Below the pieces are notes generated by a model. The model had not been told where the DNA came from, ran no database searches, and worked only from the letters and a program-made list of their open reading frames with translations. Positions 7,956-16,602 of a stretch of DNA of 64,000 nucleotides are shown piece by piece (the first letter of the stretch is position 1; each line of letters begins with the position of its first letter). Source of the stretch: Variovorax sp. TBS-050B (GTDB taxonomy: Bacteria > Pseudomonadota > Gammaproteobacteria > Burkholderiales > Burkholderiaceae_C); NCBI RefSeq assembly GCF_029893635.1, contig NZ_JARXYR010000002.1, positions 2,145,001 through 2,209,000 on the forward strand, in the 5' to 3' direction. The position numbers and the translations under genes are program-made.

Positions 7956-8804
7956 ATGAAACTCGTTCGCTACGGCAACCCCGGCAAGGAGAAGCCCGGC
8001 CTCATCGACGCCAACGGCCAGCTGCGCGACCTCAGCGCCGTGGTCGCGGACATCGGCCCCGGCCAGCTCGGCGATGCCGCGCTCGCGAAGCTGCAGAAGC
8101 TCAAGACCGACAAGCTGCCGCTGGTGCGCGGCAAGCCGCGCTTCGGCTGCCCGGTGGCCAACGTCGGCAAGTTCATCGCGATCGGCCTCAACTACGCCGA
8201 CCATGCGGCCGAGTCGGGCCTGCCGATCCCGAAGGAGCCGGTGGTCTTCATGAAGGCCACCAGCTGCATCCAGGGCCCGAACGATCCGGTCATGCTGCCG
8301 AAGAACTCGGTCAAGAGCGACTGGGAGGTCGAGCTCGGCGTGGTCATCGGCGCCACGGCCCGCTACGTGTCGCAGAAGAGCGCGCTCGACTACGTGGCCG
8401 GTTACTGCACCATCAACGACGTGAGCGAGCGCGAGTTCCAGATCGAGCGCGGCGGCACCTGGGACAAGGGCAAGGGCTGCGACACCTTCGGCCCCATCGG
8501 CCCCTGGCTGGTGACGCGCGACGAGGTGCCCAACCCGCAGAAGCTGTCGATGTGGCTCGACCTCAACGGCAAGCGCATGCAGACCGGCAGCACCAGGACC
8601 ATGATCTTCAGCATCGCGAAGATCGTGAGCTACCTGAGCCAGTTCATGACGCTGCTGCCCGGCGACGTGATCACCACCGGCACGCCGCCCGGCGTCGGCC
8701 TGGGCATGAAGCCGCCGCTCTACCTGAAGAAGGGCGACGTGATGACGCTCGGCATCGAAGGCCTGGGCGAGCAGCGCCAGGAAGTGATTCCCTTCAAGCT
8801 CTGA
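7956..8804 (+). CDS. Fumarylacetoacetate hydrolase (FAH) family protein, 2,4-diketo-3-deoxy acid hydrolase-like
   Basis: A 282-residue FAH-fold enzyme starting after a clear AGAAAGGA ribosome site. Motifs include GLNYADHAAE (about 75), the metal-ligand region DWEVELGVVI (about 124) and PGDVITTGTPPGVG (about 238). This length and the MKLVRYGNPGKEKPG start match enzymes that cleave 2,4-diketo-3-deoxy-fuconate or -rhamnonate to pyruvate and a hydroxyacid. The same group is often labelled ureidoglycolate lyase in databases. Placement after two SDRs favours the sugar-acid role: UxaA dehydration, SDR oxidation, then FAH hydrolysis. Confidence 0.88.
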   Translation: MKLVRYGNPGKEKPGLIDANGQLRDLSAVVADIGPGQLGDAALAKLQKLKTDKLPLVRGKPRFGCPVANVGKFIAIGLNYADHAAESGLPIPKEPVVFMKATSCIQGPNDPVMLPKNSVKSDWEVELGVVIGATARYVSQKSALDYVAGYCTINDVSEREFQIERGGTWDKGKGCDTFGPIGPWLVTRDEVPNPQKLSMWLDLNGKRMQTGSTRTMIFSIAKIVSYLSQFMTLLPGDVITTGTPPGVGLGMKPPLYLKKGDVMTLGIEGLGEQRQEVIPFKL

Positions 8805-8833
8805 GTGCCCCTCTGGCGCGCCGCGCGCTGCTT

Positions 8834-9721
8834 TCAGCGCAGTGCGCGCACCAGTTCGTCGTACACCAGCCGCACGCGCGCCGGCACCGGCGCGCGCTGC
8901 GAGCGGTACACATGGATCGGCCAGGGCTCTGGCGCCTCGGCCGCCAGCACCGGCACCAGCGTGCCCGCTGCGATCAGCGGCTCGGCCAGCGGGCCCACCA
9001 ATTGGCCGAAACCCAGTCCGGCCAGCACCGCGGCGCATTCGGCATCGACATCGTCGGTCAGGAAGGCCGGCGCGGTGACCGGCATCTGCCGCCCCCTGCT
9101 GAAGAACCATGACCACGGCCGGCCCGCACTGCGGTCGATCAGGCCCGTGAGCGGCAGCCGCGCGAGTTCGTCCAGCGTCTGCGGCACACCGGTGCGCGCG
9201 ACGAGTGCCGGCGCGGCCACCACGTAGAGCGCCATCCTTCCGACCACGCGCGTGACGAAGCGCGCATCGCGCACCGGACCGGCACGCACGCCGATGTCGA
9301 TCTGCTCGTCGACCACGTCGGCATGCTGCTCCGACAGCCGCAGGTCGAGCACCAGACCCGGATGCGCGGTCAGCATCGGCGCCAGCGCCTGAGGAATCAG
9401 CCGGCGGCCGAACACGTTCGGCGCCGTCACGCGCACCGTGCCCGCATGCTGCGAGAGCGCCCGCCGGTCGGTGCGGTGGAACAGCGCGTCCACCCCGCCC
9501 ACCGCCGCGCGGGCGCGCTCGGCGAGCTGGCGGCCGAAGTCGGTGAGCTGCACGCCGCGCGTGCTGCGGTGGAACAGCGGTTCGCCGAGCGTCTCTTCGA
9601 GTTCGCGCACCGCGCGCGTGACCACCTGCGGCGAGACCGCGAGCCGCACGGCTGCTTCGCGGAAGTTGGCGGCATCGGCGGCGGCGCAGAAGACGCGCAG
9701 GGCTTCGAGGCGGTTGCTCAT
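8834..9721 (-). CDS. LysR-family transcriptional regulator
   Basis: A 295-residue LysR protein starting at ATG 9719-9721 (MSNRLEALRVFCAAADAAN). The helix-turn-helix spans about residues 5-63, including FREAAVRLAVSPQVVTRAVR, followed by a substrate-binding effector domain. Its stop is 29 bp from the converging FAH gene. It is divergent from an SDR gene, the usual arrangement of a LysR protein and its target. A TTCC-N7-GGAA type dyad with T-N11-A lies just upstream of its start. Confidence 0.92.
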   Translation of the reverse strand: MSNRLEALRVFCAAADAANFREAAVRLAVSPQVVTRAVRELEETLGEPLFHRSTRGVQLTDFGRQLAERARAAVGGVDALFHRTDRRALSQHAGTVRVTAPNVFGRRLIPQALAPMLTAHPGLVLDLRLSEQHADVVDEQIDIGVRAGPVRDARFVTRVVGRMALYVVAAPALVARTGVPQTLDELARLPLTGLIDRSAGRPWSWFFSRGRQMPVTAPAFLTDDVDAECAAVLAGLGFGQLVGPLAEPLIAAGTLVPVLAAEAPEPWPIHVYRSQRAPVPARVRLVYDELVRALR

Positions 9722-9726
9722 GGTGT

Positions 9727-9743
9727 ATTCCTGTTTTGGGAAT
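9727..9743. promoter_or_regulatory. LysR-type box between divergent LysR and SDR genes
   Basis: ATTCC-N7-GGAAT forms a 17-bp dyad containing the LysR T-N11-A pattern. It lies 6 bp upstream of the LysR start codon and 87 bp before the SDR start. It fits an autoregulatory and activation site. No clear second site was found. Confidence 0.5.
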
Positions 9744-9829
9744 TCAGAAGGCCAAAGAGTTTCATTTACGGGAACGCGTGGATTTTCCACACTGCATGCA
9801 CCCGTTCAACACACCCGAAAGGAAATTCC

Positions 9830-10588
9830 ATGACATCCGTTCAAGACAACATCCGCGGCAAGGTCGCCATCGTCACCGGCGCGAGCAGCGGGCTCGGCGA
9901 TTCCACCGCGCGCCACCTCGCGGCGCGCGGCGCGAAGGTGGTGCTCGCGGCCCGCCGCACCGACCGGCTCGACAAGCTCGTGGCCGAGATCCGCGCGGCC
10001 GGCGGCGAGGCCATCGCGGTCGCCACCGACGTGGCACAGCGCGCCGACCTCGAGCGGCTCGCCGCGACGACCGTGGAGGCCTTCGGCCGCATCGACGTGC
10101 TGGTCAACAACGCCGGCGTGATGCCGCTGTCGCCGATGGAGAAGCTCCGTGTCGACGAGTGGGACCGCACCATCGACGTCAACGTCAAGGGCGTGCTCTA
10201 CGGCATCGCCGCGGTGCTGCCGCGCATGCAGGCGCAGGGCAGCGGCCACATCGTCAACGTGGCGTCGATCGCGGGCTTCAAGGTGTTCACGCCGATCGGC
10301 ACCGTCTACAGCGCCACCAAGCATGCGGTGCGTGCGATCTCCGAAGGGCTGCGCGTGGAGATGGGCGACTCGGGCATCCGCGTGACCATCGTCTCGCCGG
10401 GCGCGGTCGAGTCGGAACTCAAGTTCGGCACCACCGATGCCGAAACCGCCGCGGGCGTGCAGGCCTTCTACGAGGCGAGCCAGATCCCGGCCGATTCGGT
10501 CGCGCGCGCCGTGGTCTATGCCGTGGAGCAGCCCGCGGAGGTGGACATCAACGAAGTGGTGCTCCGGCCGGTGTCGCAGGCGTTCTGA
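9830..10588 (+). CDS. SDR-family NAD(P)-dependent oxidoreductase
   Basis: A 252-residue SDR beginning at ATG 9830 after AAAGGAAATTCC. It has TGASSGLG (residues 16-23), NNAG near residue 93, and YSATK in the active site. The C-terminal region ADSVARAVVYAVEQPAEVDINEVVLRP is typical of the YdfG/serine-dehydrogenase-like SDR subgroup. It is transcribed away from the LysR gene and is probably its target. No other gene shares the unit, so its substrate is unassigned. Confidence 0.88.
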   Translation: MTSVQDNIRGKVAIVTGASSGLGDSTARHLAARGAKVVLAARRTDRLDKLVAEIRAAGGEAIAVATDVAQRADLERLAATTVEAFGRIDVLVNNAGVMPLSPMEKLRVDEWDRTIDVNVKGVLYGIAAVLPRMQAQGSGHIVNVASIAGFKVFTPIGTVYSATKHAVRAISEGLRVEMGDSGIRVTIVSPGAVESELKFGTTDAETAAGVQAFYEASQIPADSVARAVVYAVEQPAEVDINEVVLRPVSQAF

Positions 10589-10621
10589 TCGGCGGGGGCC
10601 ATTGCGGCCCCCCTGCAGCTC

Positions 10622-10650
10622 GATTAACCTACGGCGGACGAAGGTTAATC
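10622..10650. repeat. Perfect 9-bp inverted repeat, terminator or operator
   Basis: GATTAACCT (10622-10630) and AGGTTAATC (10642-10650) are exact inverted copies separated by 11 bp, 34 bp after the SDR stop and upstream of the tetR operator. There is no T-tract on either side, so a protein site is at least as likely as a terminator. Confidence 0.5.
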
Positions 10651-10676
10651 AACCGCAAACCCGGGAAGTCCCTGCA

Positions 10677-10702
10677 AAATAGAACGACCGTTCGTTTTAT
10701 TT
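10677..10702. promoter_or_regulatory. TetR-type operator upstream of the beta-oxidation operon
   Basis: Arms AAATAGAACGA and TCGTTTTATTT around CCGT form a 26-bp inverted repeat with a single mismatch (10 of 11 arm positions pair). It ends 11 bp before the tetR ATG and must overlap its promoter. TetR-family fatty-acid repressors commonly bind such sites and autoregulate. Assignment to the adjacent regulator is inferred from position. Confidence 0.7.
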
Positions 10703-10713
10703 GGGGTTTCCCG

Positions 10714-11397
10714 ATGTCCGTCACCGCAGTCTCCGCCAAGCCGCCGCGCGCCGCCCAGAAGGGCCAGCAGACCAAGGCCGTCATTGTCGATGCCGCACTC
10801 GCGCTGGCGGCGCAGATCGGGCTCGAGGGCCTCTCGATCGGCGCGGTGGCCGAGATCACCAAGATGAGCAAGTCGGGCGTGTTCGCCCATTTCGGCTCGC
10901 GCGAGGAACTGCAGATCTCCGTGGTGCGCGAATACCACGCCCGCTTCGAGCAGGAGGTGTTCTTCCCCGCGCTCGAGGCCCCGCGCGGCCTGCCGCGGCT
11001 GCGCGCGATGTTCGCCAACTGGATGAAGCGCACCTCGGCCGAGATCGACTCGGGCTGCATCTACATCAGCGGCGCTTCCGAATTCGACGACCGTCCCGGC
11101 CCGGTGCGCGACGCGCTGGTGGAATCGGTCAGCATCTGGCAGGCCGCCGTGCTGCGGGCGATCGTGCAGGCCAAGAGCGAAGGCCATCTGCGCGCCGATG
11201 CCGACGAGCGCCAGCTCGCCTTCGAGATCCACGGGCTGATCCTCGCGCTGCACTACGAGGCGCGCTTCCTGCAGGTGCCGGGCTCCATCGCCCGCGCCAA
11301 CATCGGCTTCGACAACATCCTCGCGCGCGCCGCCACCCCCGATGCGCCGCCCGCCGCCGCCAAGCCCGCGGCGCGCCGGCTCAAGACCGTGCGCTGA
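10714..11397 (+). CDS. TetR/AcrR-family transcriptional regulator
   Basis: A 227-residue regulator starting at ATG 10714 (MSVTAVSAKPPRAAQKG), after a long in-frame but non-homologous upstream stretch. The TetR helix-turn-helix lies at about residues 22-70, including GLEGLSIGAVAEITKMSKSG and VFAHFGSREEL. A C-terminal ligand domain (TetR_C_33/YcdC-like) and a basic tail (KPAARRLKTVR) follow. It precedes an acyl-CoA dehydrogenase by 61 bp and likely represses the whole fatty-acid block, with an acyl-CoA as plausible inducer. Confidence 0.92.
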   Translation: MSVTAVSAKPPRAAQKGQQTKAVIVDAALALAAQIGLEGLSIGAVAEITKMSKSGVFAHFGSREELQISVVREYHARFEQEVFFPALEAPRGLPRLRAMFANWMKRTSAEIDSGCIYISGASEFDDRPGPVRDALVESVSIWQAAVLRAIVQAKSEGHLRADADERQLAFEIHGLILALHYEARFLQVPGSIARANIGFDNILARAATPDAPPAAAKPAARRLKTVR

Positions 11398-11458
11398 GCG
11401 CCCCGTTTTTTCTTCCTTTCTTCGTTTTCTTTTTCAGCTTCGACCAGGAGAGTCCCGG

Positions 11459-13255
11459 ATGCCTACCTACAACCCGCCCGTGCGCGACATGCAGTTCGTG
11501 CTGCACGAAGTGCTCAACGTCGCCGACGAACTCAAGGCACTCCCGGCCCATGCCGAGACCGACGCCGACACCATCAACGCGGTGATCGAGGAGGCCGGCA
11601 AGTTCGCGGCCGAGGTGACCTTCCCGCTCAACATCAGCGGCGACGAAGAGGGCTGCACGCTCGACAAGACCACGCACGAGGTGAAGGCGCCCAAGGGCTT
11701 CAAGGAGGCCTACGCCAAGTTCGTCGAAGGCGGCTGGCCGGCGCTCTCGTGCGACCCCGAGTACGGCGGCCAGGGCCTGCCCTACGTGGTCAACCAGTGC
11801 CTGTACGAGATGCTCAACAGCGCCAACCAGGCCTGGACCATGTACCCGGGCCTCTCGCACGGCGCCTACGAGGCGCTGCATGCCTACGGCACGCCCGAGC
11901 AGAAGAAGACCTACCTCGGCAAGCTCACGAGCGGCGAATGGACCGGCACCATGTGCCTGACCGAGCCGCACTGCGGCACCGACCTCGGCCTGCTGCGCAC
12001 CAAGGCCGAGCCGCAGCCCGACGGCAGCTACCGCATCACCGGCAACAAGATCTTCATCTCGGCCGGCGAGCACGACCTGGCCGACAACATCATCCACCTG
12101 GTGCTGGCCCGCCTGCCGGACGCGCCCAAGGGCAGCAAGGGCATCAGCCTGTTCGTGGTGCCGAAGTACAAGGTCAAGGCCGACGGTTCGCTCGGCGAGC
12201 GCAACCCGATCTTCTGCGCCGGCCTGGAGCACAAGATGGGCATCCACGGCAACGCCACCGCGCAGATCGTGATCGAAGGCGCGACCGGCTCGCTGGTGGG
12301 CGAGCCCAACAAGGGCCTGCAGGCGATGTTCGTGATGATGAATGCCGCACGCCTGGGCGTGGGCAACCAGTCGCTGGGCCTGACCGAAGTGGCCTACCAG
12401 AACGCGCTGGCCTACGCCAAGGACCGCCTCCAGATGCGCTCGCTCTCGGGCGTGAAGGCGAAGGACAAGGAAGCCGACCCGATCATCGTGCACCCCGACG
12501 TGCGCAAGATGCTGCTCACGGCCAAGGCGTATGCCGAAGGCGGCCGCGCGCTGCAGATCTTCTGCACGCTGCTGCTCGACAAGGCGCACCACCATCCCGA
12601 CGAGAAGGTGCGCAAGGACGCGGACGAACTCGTCGCGCTGCTCACGCCGATCGTCAAGGCCTTCATCACCGACAACGGGCATACCGCGACCAACGCCTGC
12701 ATGCAGGTGTTCGGCGGCCACGGCTTCATCAAGGAATGGGGCATGGAGCAGTTCGTGCGCGACAACCGCATCAACATGATCTACGAGGGCACGAACACCG
12801 TGCAGTCGCTGGACCTGCTGGGCCGCAAGATCCTCGGCAACAACGGCGCGTCGCTCAAGAAGTTCGGCAAGCTGGTCGCGAAGCTGGTGGAGGAAGAGGG
12901 CGTGAACGAGAAGATGGCCGAGTTCATCAACCCCATCGCGGGGCTGGGCGACCAGCTCACCAAGTTCACGACCGAGATCGGCTTCAAGGGCTTCCAGAAC
13001 CCCGACGAAGTGGGCGCCGCCGCGGTGGACTACCTGCGCGTCGCGGGCCACTTCGTGTTCGGCTATCTGTTCGCGCGCATGGCCCAGGTCGCGCTGCGCC
13101 AGATCGCCGCGGGCAACACCGACCCCTTCTATGTCGCCAAGCTGCAGACCGCGCGTTTCTATTTCGCCAAGCTGTTCCCCGAGACCGCGACGCTGATGCG
13201 CACCGCGCGCGCCGGCAGCAAGGTGCTGATGGACACCGACGCCGCGCTGGCTTGA
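11459..13255 (+). CDS. Acyl-CoA dehydrogenase, long DmdC/FadE-like type with C-terminal domain
   Basis: This 598-residue enzyme is longer than a typical 380-400 residue acyl-CoA dehydrogenase. It matches the group with an extra C-terminal helical domain that includes 3-methylmercaptopropionyl-CoA dehydrogenase and several long-chain enzymes. The FAD-binding part has CLTEPHCGTDLG near residue 166. The catalytic glutamate lies in MIYEGTN near residue 443, preceded by GGHGFIKEWGMEQFVRDNRI. It catalyses the first beta-oxidation step in the cytoplasm. The gene follows tetR and is preceded by an AGGAGAG ribosome site. Confidence 0.93.
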   Translation: MPTYNPPVRDMQFVLHEVLNVADELKALPAHAETDADTINAVIEEAGKFAAEVTFPLNISGDEEGCTLDKTTHEVKAPKGFKEAYAKFVEGGWPALSCDPEYGGQGLPYVVNQCLYEMLNSANQAWTMYPGLSHGAYEALHAYGTPEQKKTYLGKLTSGEWTGTMCLTEPHCGTDLGLLRTKAEPQPDGSYRITGNKIFISAGEHDLADNIIHLVLARLPDAPKGSKGISLFVVPKYKVKADGSLGERNPIFCAGLEHKMGIHGNATAQIVIEGATGSLVGEPNKGLQAMFVMMNAARLGVGNQSLGLTEVAYQNALAYAKDRLQMRSLSGVKAKDKEADPIIVHPDVRKMLLTAKAYAEGGRALQIFCTLLLDKAHHHPDEKVRKDADELVALLTPIVKAFITDNGHTATNACMQVFGGHGFIKEWGMEQFVRDNRINMIYEGTNTVQSLDLLGRKILGNNGASLKKFGKLVAKLVEEEGVNEKMAEFINPIAGLGDQLTKFTTEIGFKGFQNPDEVGAAAVDYLRVAGHFVFGYLFARMAQVALRQIAAGNTDPFYVAKLQTARFYFAKLFPETATLMRTARAGSKVLMDTDAALA

Positions 13256-13262
13256 TCCGACC

Positions 13263-13697
13263 ATGAAAACGACGCTCGCAGCCTTCGTTCTCGCCGTGGC
13301 CTCGGCCGCTGCCATCGCCCAGACCACCCCCGTGGGCCTGTGGCGCAACGTCGACGACAAGACCGGCGAAGCCAAGGCCGAGATCCGCATCGGCGAGGCG
13401 AACGGCGCGCTCGTCGGCCGCATCGAGAAGTCGCTGAAGAAGGACACGGCGCCGGACGCGGTCTGCGAGGAATGCAGCGACGACCGCAAGGGCAAGCCGA
13501 TCGCGGGGCTCGAGATCATCCGCGGCGGCCGGAAGGCCGAGGGCAAGGACGTCTGGGAAGGCGGCAGGATCCTCGACCCCGAGAACGGCAAGGAATACCG
13601 CGCGAGCTTCACGCCGATCGACGGCGGCAGGAAGCTCGAAGTGCGGGGCTACCTCGGGCCCTTCTGGCGCACCCAGACCTGGAACCGTGTGCAGTAA
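13263..13697 (+). CDS. DUF2147 family exported protein
   Basis: A 144-residue protein with a signal peptide (MKTTLAAFVLAVASAAAIAQ, cleavage near residue 20). The DUF2147 body begins at VGLWRNVDDKTGEAKAEIRI, and the conserved cysteine pair in CEECSDDRKGKP is present. It starts 8 bp after the acyl-CoA dehydrogenase stop, so it belongs to the operon. DUF2147 proteins are periplasmic beta-rich proteins of unknown function that are often found near acyl-CoA dehydrogenase genes. No function can be assigned. Confidence 0.88.
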   Translation: MKTTLAAFVLAVASAAAIAQTTPVGLWRNVDDKTGEAKAEIRIGEANGALVGRIEKSLKKDTAPDAVCEECSDDRKGKPIAGLEIIRGGRKAEGKDVWEGGRILDPENGKEYRASFTPIDGGRKLEVRGYLGPFWRTQTWNRVQ

Positions 13698-13730
13698 GCC
13701 TGCGCGCAACCTATCCAAGAAATACCAAAC

Positions 13731-16130
13731 ATGTCCAGATTTCAAGTGAAGAAGGTCGCCGTGCTCGGCGCCGGCGTGATGGGCGCGCAGATCGCGGCCC
13801 ACCTCGTCAACGTGCGCGTGCCCGTGGTGCTGTTCGACCTCGCGGCCAAGGAAGGCCCGAAGAACGGCATCGTGAGCCGCGCCATCGACAACCTCAAGAA
13901 GCTCAAGCCCGCGCCGCTCGGCGACGTGGCGGATGCGGTGCTGATCGAGCAGGCCAACTACGACGACCACCTCGACAAGCTCGCCGAATGCGACCTCGTC
14001 ATCGAGGCGATCGCCGAGCGCATGGACTGGAAGCTCGATCTCTACAAGAAGATCGCGCCGCACGTCGCGAAGCATGCGATCCTGGCCTCGAACACCTCGG
14101 GCCTGTCGATCACCAGGCTCAGCGAGGCGCTGCCCGAGGCGCTCAAGCCGCGCTTCTGCGGCATCCACTTCTTCAACCCGCCGCGCTACATGTTCCTGGT
14201 GGAGCTGATCGACACGCCCACCACCGAGCCGCAGGTGCTGGACGACCTCGAGGCCTTCGTCACCAGCACGCTCGGCAAGGGCGTGGTGCGCGCGCACGAC
14301 ACGCCCAACTTCATCGCCAACCGCGTCGGCATCGCCGGCATGCTGGCCACGCTGAAGGAAGTCGAGAAGTTCGGCCTCACGCCCGACGTGGTGGACGACC
14401 TCACGGGCAAGAAGCTGGGCCGCGCGAGCTCGGGCACCTTCCGCACCGCCGACGTGGTGGGCCTGGACACCATGGCCCACGTGGTGAAGACGCTGCAGGA
14501 CAACCTCGACGAGAAGAGCGATCCCTTCTACGCCAACTTCGCGACGCCGCCGGTGCTCGCGAAATTGCTCGAACTCGGCAACCTGGGCCAGAAGACCAAG
14601 GCCGGCTTCTTCAAGAAGGCCGGCCGCGACATCCTGCGCTTCGACCTGAAGAGCGGCGAGTACGTGCCCGCCGGCGCCAAGGCCGACGAGGTGTATGGCC
14701 GCATGCTCAAGAAGCCGGCCGGCGAGCGCCTGAAGCTGCTGCGCGAGAGCGAAGGGCCGCAGGGCCAGTTCCTCTGGGCGATCCTGCGCGACGGCTTCCA
14801 CTACGCCGCCGTGCACCTGGCTGACATCGCCGAGAGCGCGCGCGACATCGACTTCGCGATGCGCTGGGGCTTCGGCATGAAGCAGGGTCCCTTCGAGCTC
14901 TGGCAGGAAGCCGGCTGGGCGCAGGTCGCGAAGTGGGTGCAGGAAGACATCGACGCCGGCAAGGCGCTCAGCAGCGCGCCGCTGCCCAAGTGGGTGTTCG
15001 AGGGCCCGGTGGCCGAGGCCGGCGGCGTGCACACGCCCGAGGGCTCCTGGAGCGCATCGCAGAACAGGTTCGTGCCGCAGCGCCGCCTGCCGGTGCATGC
15101 GCGCCAGCTGTTCCCCGAGAGCGTGCTGGGCGCGAACGCACCCGATGCGAACACGGCCGGCACCACGATCAGCGACGAAGGCGACGTGCGCGTCTGGACG
15201 CTGGACGGCGAAGTGCTGATCGCGAGCATCCACTCGAAGATGCATGCCATCAGCCCCGACGTGGCGGAAGCTCTGGGCGCCGCGGTCGAACTGGCGGAGG
15301 CCGAGTACAAGGGTCTCGTGATCTGGTCGCCCGACGAGGTGTTCTCGGTCGGCGCCGACCTGCAGGCGATGCTGCCGGCCTTCGTGGTCGCGGGCATCGG
15401 CGCGGTCGAGGGCGCGGAGCAGGAACTGCAGAACGTGATGCTCAAGATCCGCTATGCCGGCGTGCCCGTGGTCTCGGCCGTGCGCGGCATGGCGCTCGGC
15501 GGCGGCTGCGAGCTCGCGATCCATTCGGCCAAGCGCGTGGCCGCGATGGAAAGCTACATCGGCCTGGTCGAAGTGGGCGTGGGCCTGATCCCCGGCGCGG
15601 GCGGCCTGACCTACATCGCACGCCGCGCGGCCGAGAACGCGGCCGCCTCCACCGGCACCGACCTGCTGCCCTTCCTGACCGAAGGCTTCACGGCCGCCGC
15701 GATGGCCAAGGTGGGCACGGGCGCGCTCGATTCGAAGAAGCTCGGCTACCTGCTCGACAGCGACGTGATCGTGCCGAACAAGGACGAGCTGCTCTACGTC
15801 GCGCTGCAGCAGGCCAAGGCCATGGCCGACGCCGGCTGGCGCCCGCCGCTGCGCCGCAGCTTCCGCGTCGCGGGCCGCAGCGGCGCCGCGACGATCAAGG
15901 GCCAGCTCGTGAACATGCGTGACGGTGGCTTCATCAGCGCGCACGACTTCCACATCGCGAGCCTGATCGCCGAAGTCGTGACCGGCGGCGACGTGGACGC
16001 GGGCTCGCTCGTGACCGAGGAATACCTGATGGCGCTGGAACGCAAGGCGTTCTGCTCGCTGATCGTGCATCCCAAGACGCAGGAGCGGATCATGGGGATG
16101 CTGAGCACGGGGAAGCCGGTCAGAAACTGA
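13731..16130 (+). CDS. 3-hydroxyacyl-CoA dehydrogenase/enoyl-CoA hydratase, FadN-type domain order
   Basis: A 799-residue bifunctional beta-oxidation protein. The NAD-binding dehydrogenase comes first (GAGVMGAQIAAHL, GxGxxG at residues 13-18), with HFFNPPRYM in the active-site region. The enoyl-CoA hydratase/isomerase domain occupies the C-terminal third (VSAVRGMALGGGCELAIHS near residue 585). This order is that of FadN/YusL, the reverse of FadB. It hydrates enoyl-CoA and oxidises the hydroxyacyl-CoA, working with the thiolase downstream. A DUF559 mini-element now separates the two genes. Confidence 0.93.
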   Translation: MSRFQVKKVAVLGAGVMGAQIAAHLVNVRVPVVLFDLAAKEGPKNGIVSRAIDNLKKLKPAPLGDVADAVLIEQANYDDHLDKLAECDLVIEAIAERMDWKLDLYKKIAPHVAKHAILASNTSGLSITRLSEALPEALKPRFCGIHFFNPPRYMFLVELIDTPTTEPQVLDDLEAFVTSTLGKGVVRAHDTPNFIANRVGIAGMLATLKEVEKFGLTPDVVDDLTGKKLGRASSGTFRTADVVGLDTMAHVVKTLQDNLDEKSDPFYANFATPPVLAKLLELGNLGQKTKAGFFKKAGRDILRFDLKSGEYVPAGAKADEVYGRMLKKPAGERLKLLRESEGPQGQFLWAILRDGFHYAAVHLADIAESARDIDFAMRWGFGMKQGPFELWQEAGWAQVAKWVQEDIDAGKALSSAPLPKWVFEGPVAEAGGVHTPEGSWSASQNRFVPQRRLPVHARQLFPESVLGANAPDANTAGTTISDEGDVRVWTLDGEVLIASIHSKMHAISPDVAEALGAAVELAEAEYKGLVIWSPDEVFSVGADLQAMLPAFVVAGIGAVEGAEQELQNVMLKIRYAGVPVVSAVRGMALGGGCELAIHSAKRVAAMESYIGLVEVGVGLIPGAGGLTYIARRAAENAAASTGTDLLPFLTEGFTAAAMAKVGTGALDSKKLGYLLDSDVIVPNKDELLYVALQQAKAMADAGWRPPLRRSFRVAGRSGAATIKGQLVNMRDGGFISAHDFHIASLIAEVVTGGDVDAGSLVTEEYLMALERKAFCSLIVHPKTQERIMGMLSTGKPVRN

Positions 16131-16145
16131 CCCGCTCCCGCATTC

Positions 16146-16189
16146 CTCCTTCCCCCTCTGGGGGAAGGCTGGGATGGGGGCAAGCAGCC
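16146..16189 (+). repeat. Left 44-bp inverted repeat of the DUF559 element
   Basis: It begins 15 bp after the upstream stop codon, opens with CTCCTTCCCCCTCTGGGGGA and continues through TGGGATGGGGGCA to GCC, directly before the ATG at 16190. Three positions differ from the right copy. The first 21 bases can fold into a hairpin. Confidence 0.8.
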
Positions 16190-16602
16190 ATGCAAAACCA
16201 GTCGTCCCACAAAGCACAGCAGAACGCCCGCATCCTGCGGCGCGAAATGACCGACGCCGAGCGCAAGCTCTGGAGCGGACTGCGTGGCGAGCAACTGGGC
16301 GTCAAGTTCCGCCGGCAGCACCCTCTTGGCAACTACATCGCCGATTTCGCGTGCCTCGATCCGAAGCTCGTCATCGAACTCGACGGATCGCAGCACCAGG
16401 CGCAAGCAGGCTACGACGCACGACGCGATGCCTTCTTGCGCGCGCAGGGTTTCGACGTGCTGCGGTTCGGATCGAACGATCCATTCGTCAATTTTGAAGG
16501 GGTGCTGCAGGCGATCCTCAACCGTCTCCACGCGTTGACGGCCGCATGCCCCCATCCCAACCTTCCCCCAGAGGGGGAAGGAGCCCAATCCAGGAGCCTT
16601 CC

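Larger units (their letters stand above)
16146..16583. mobile_element. Putative DUF559 nuclease mini-element bounded by 44-bp inverted repeats
   Basis: The segment between the hydratase/dehydrogenase and thiolase genes is framed by two 44-bp inverted repeats (16146-16189 and 16540-16583) that agree at 41 positions. Each contains the internal palindrome CCTTCCCCC-TCT-GGGGGAAGG. The left repeat ends exactly one base before the nuclease ATG, and the right repeat lies inside its 3' end. This compact nuclease-plus-palindrome layout, placed between genes that are normally adjacent, looks like an inserted unit. No target-site duplication is obvious and there is no transposase, so mobility is inferred. 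Confidence 0.55.

Noticed and set aside
12984..16217. Open frame of about 1,077 codons opposite the FadN-type gene
   Set aside because: It is the antisense shadow of acyl-CoA dehydrogenase and FadN-type genes, with low-complexity composition and no motif.
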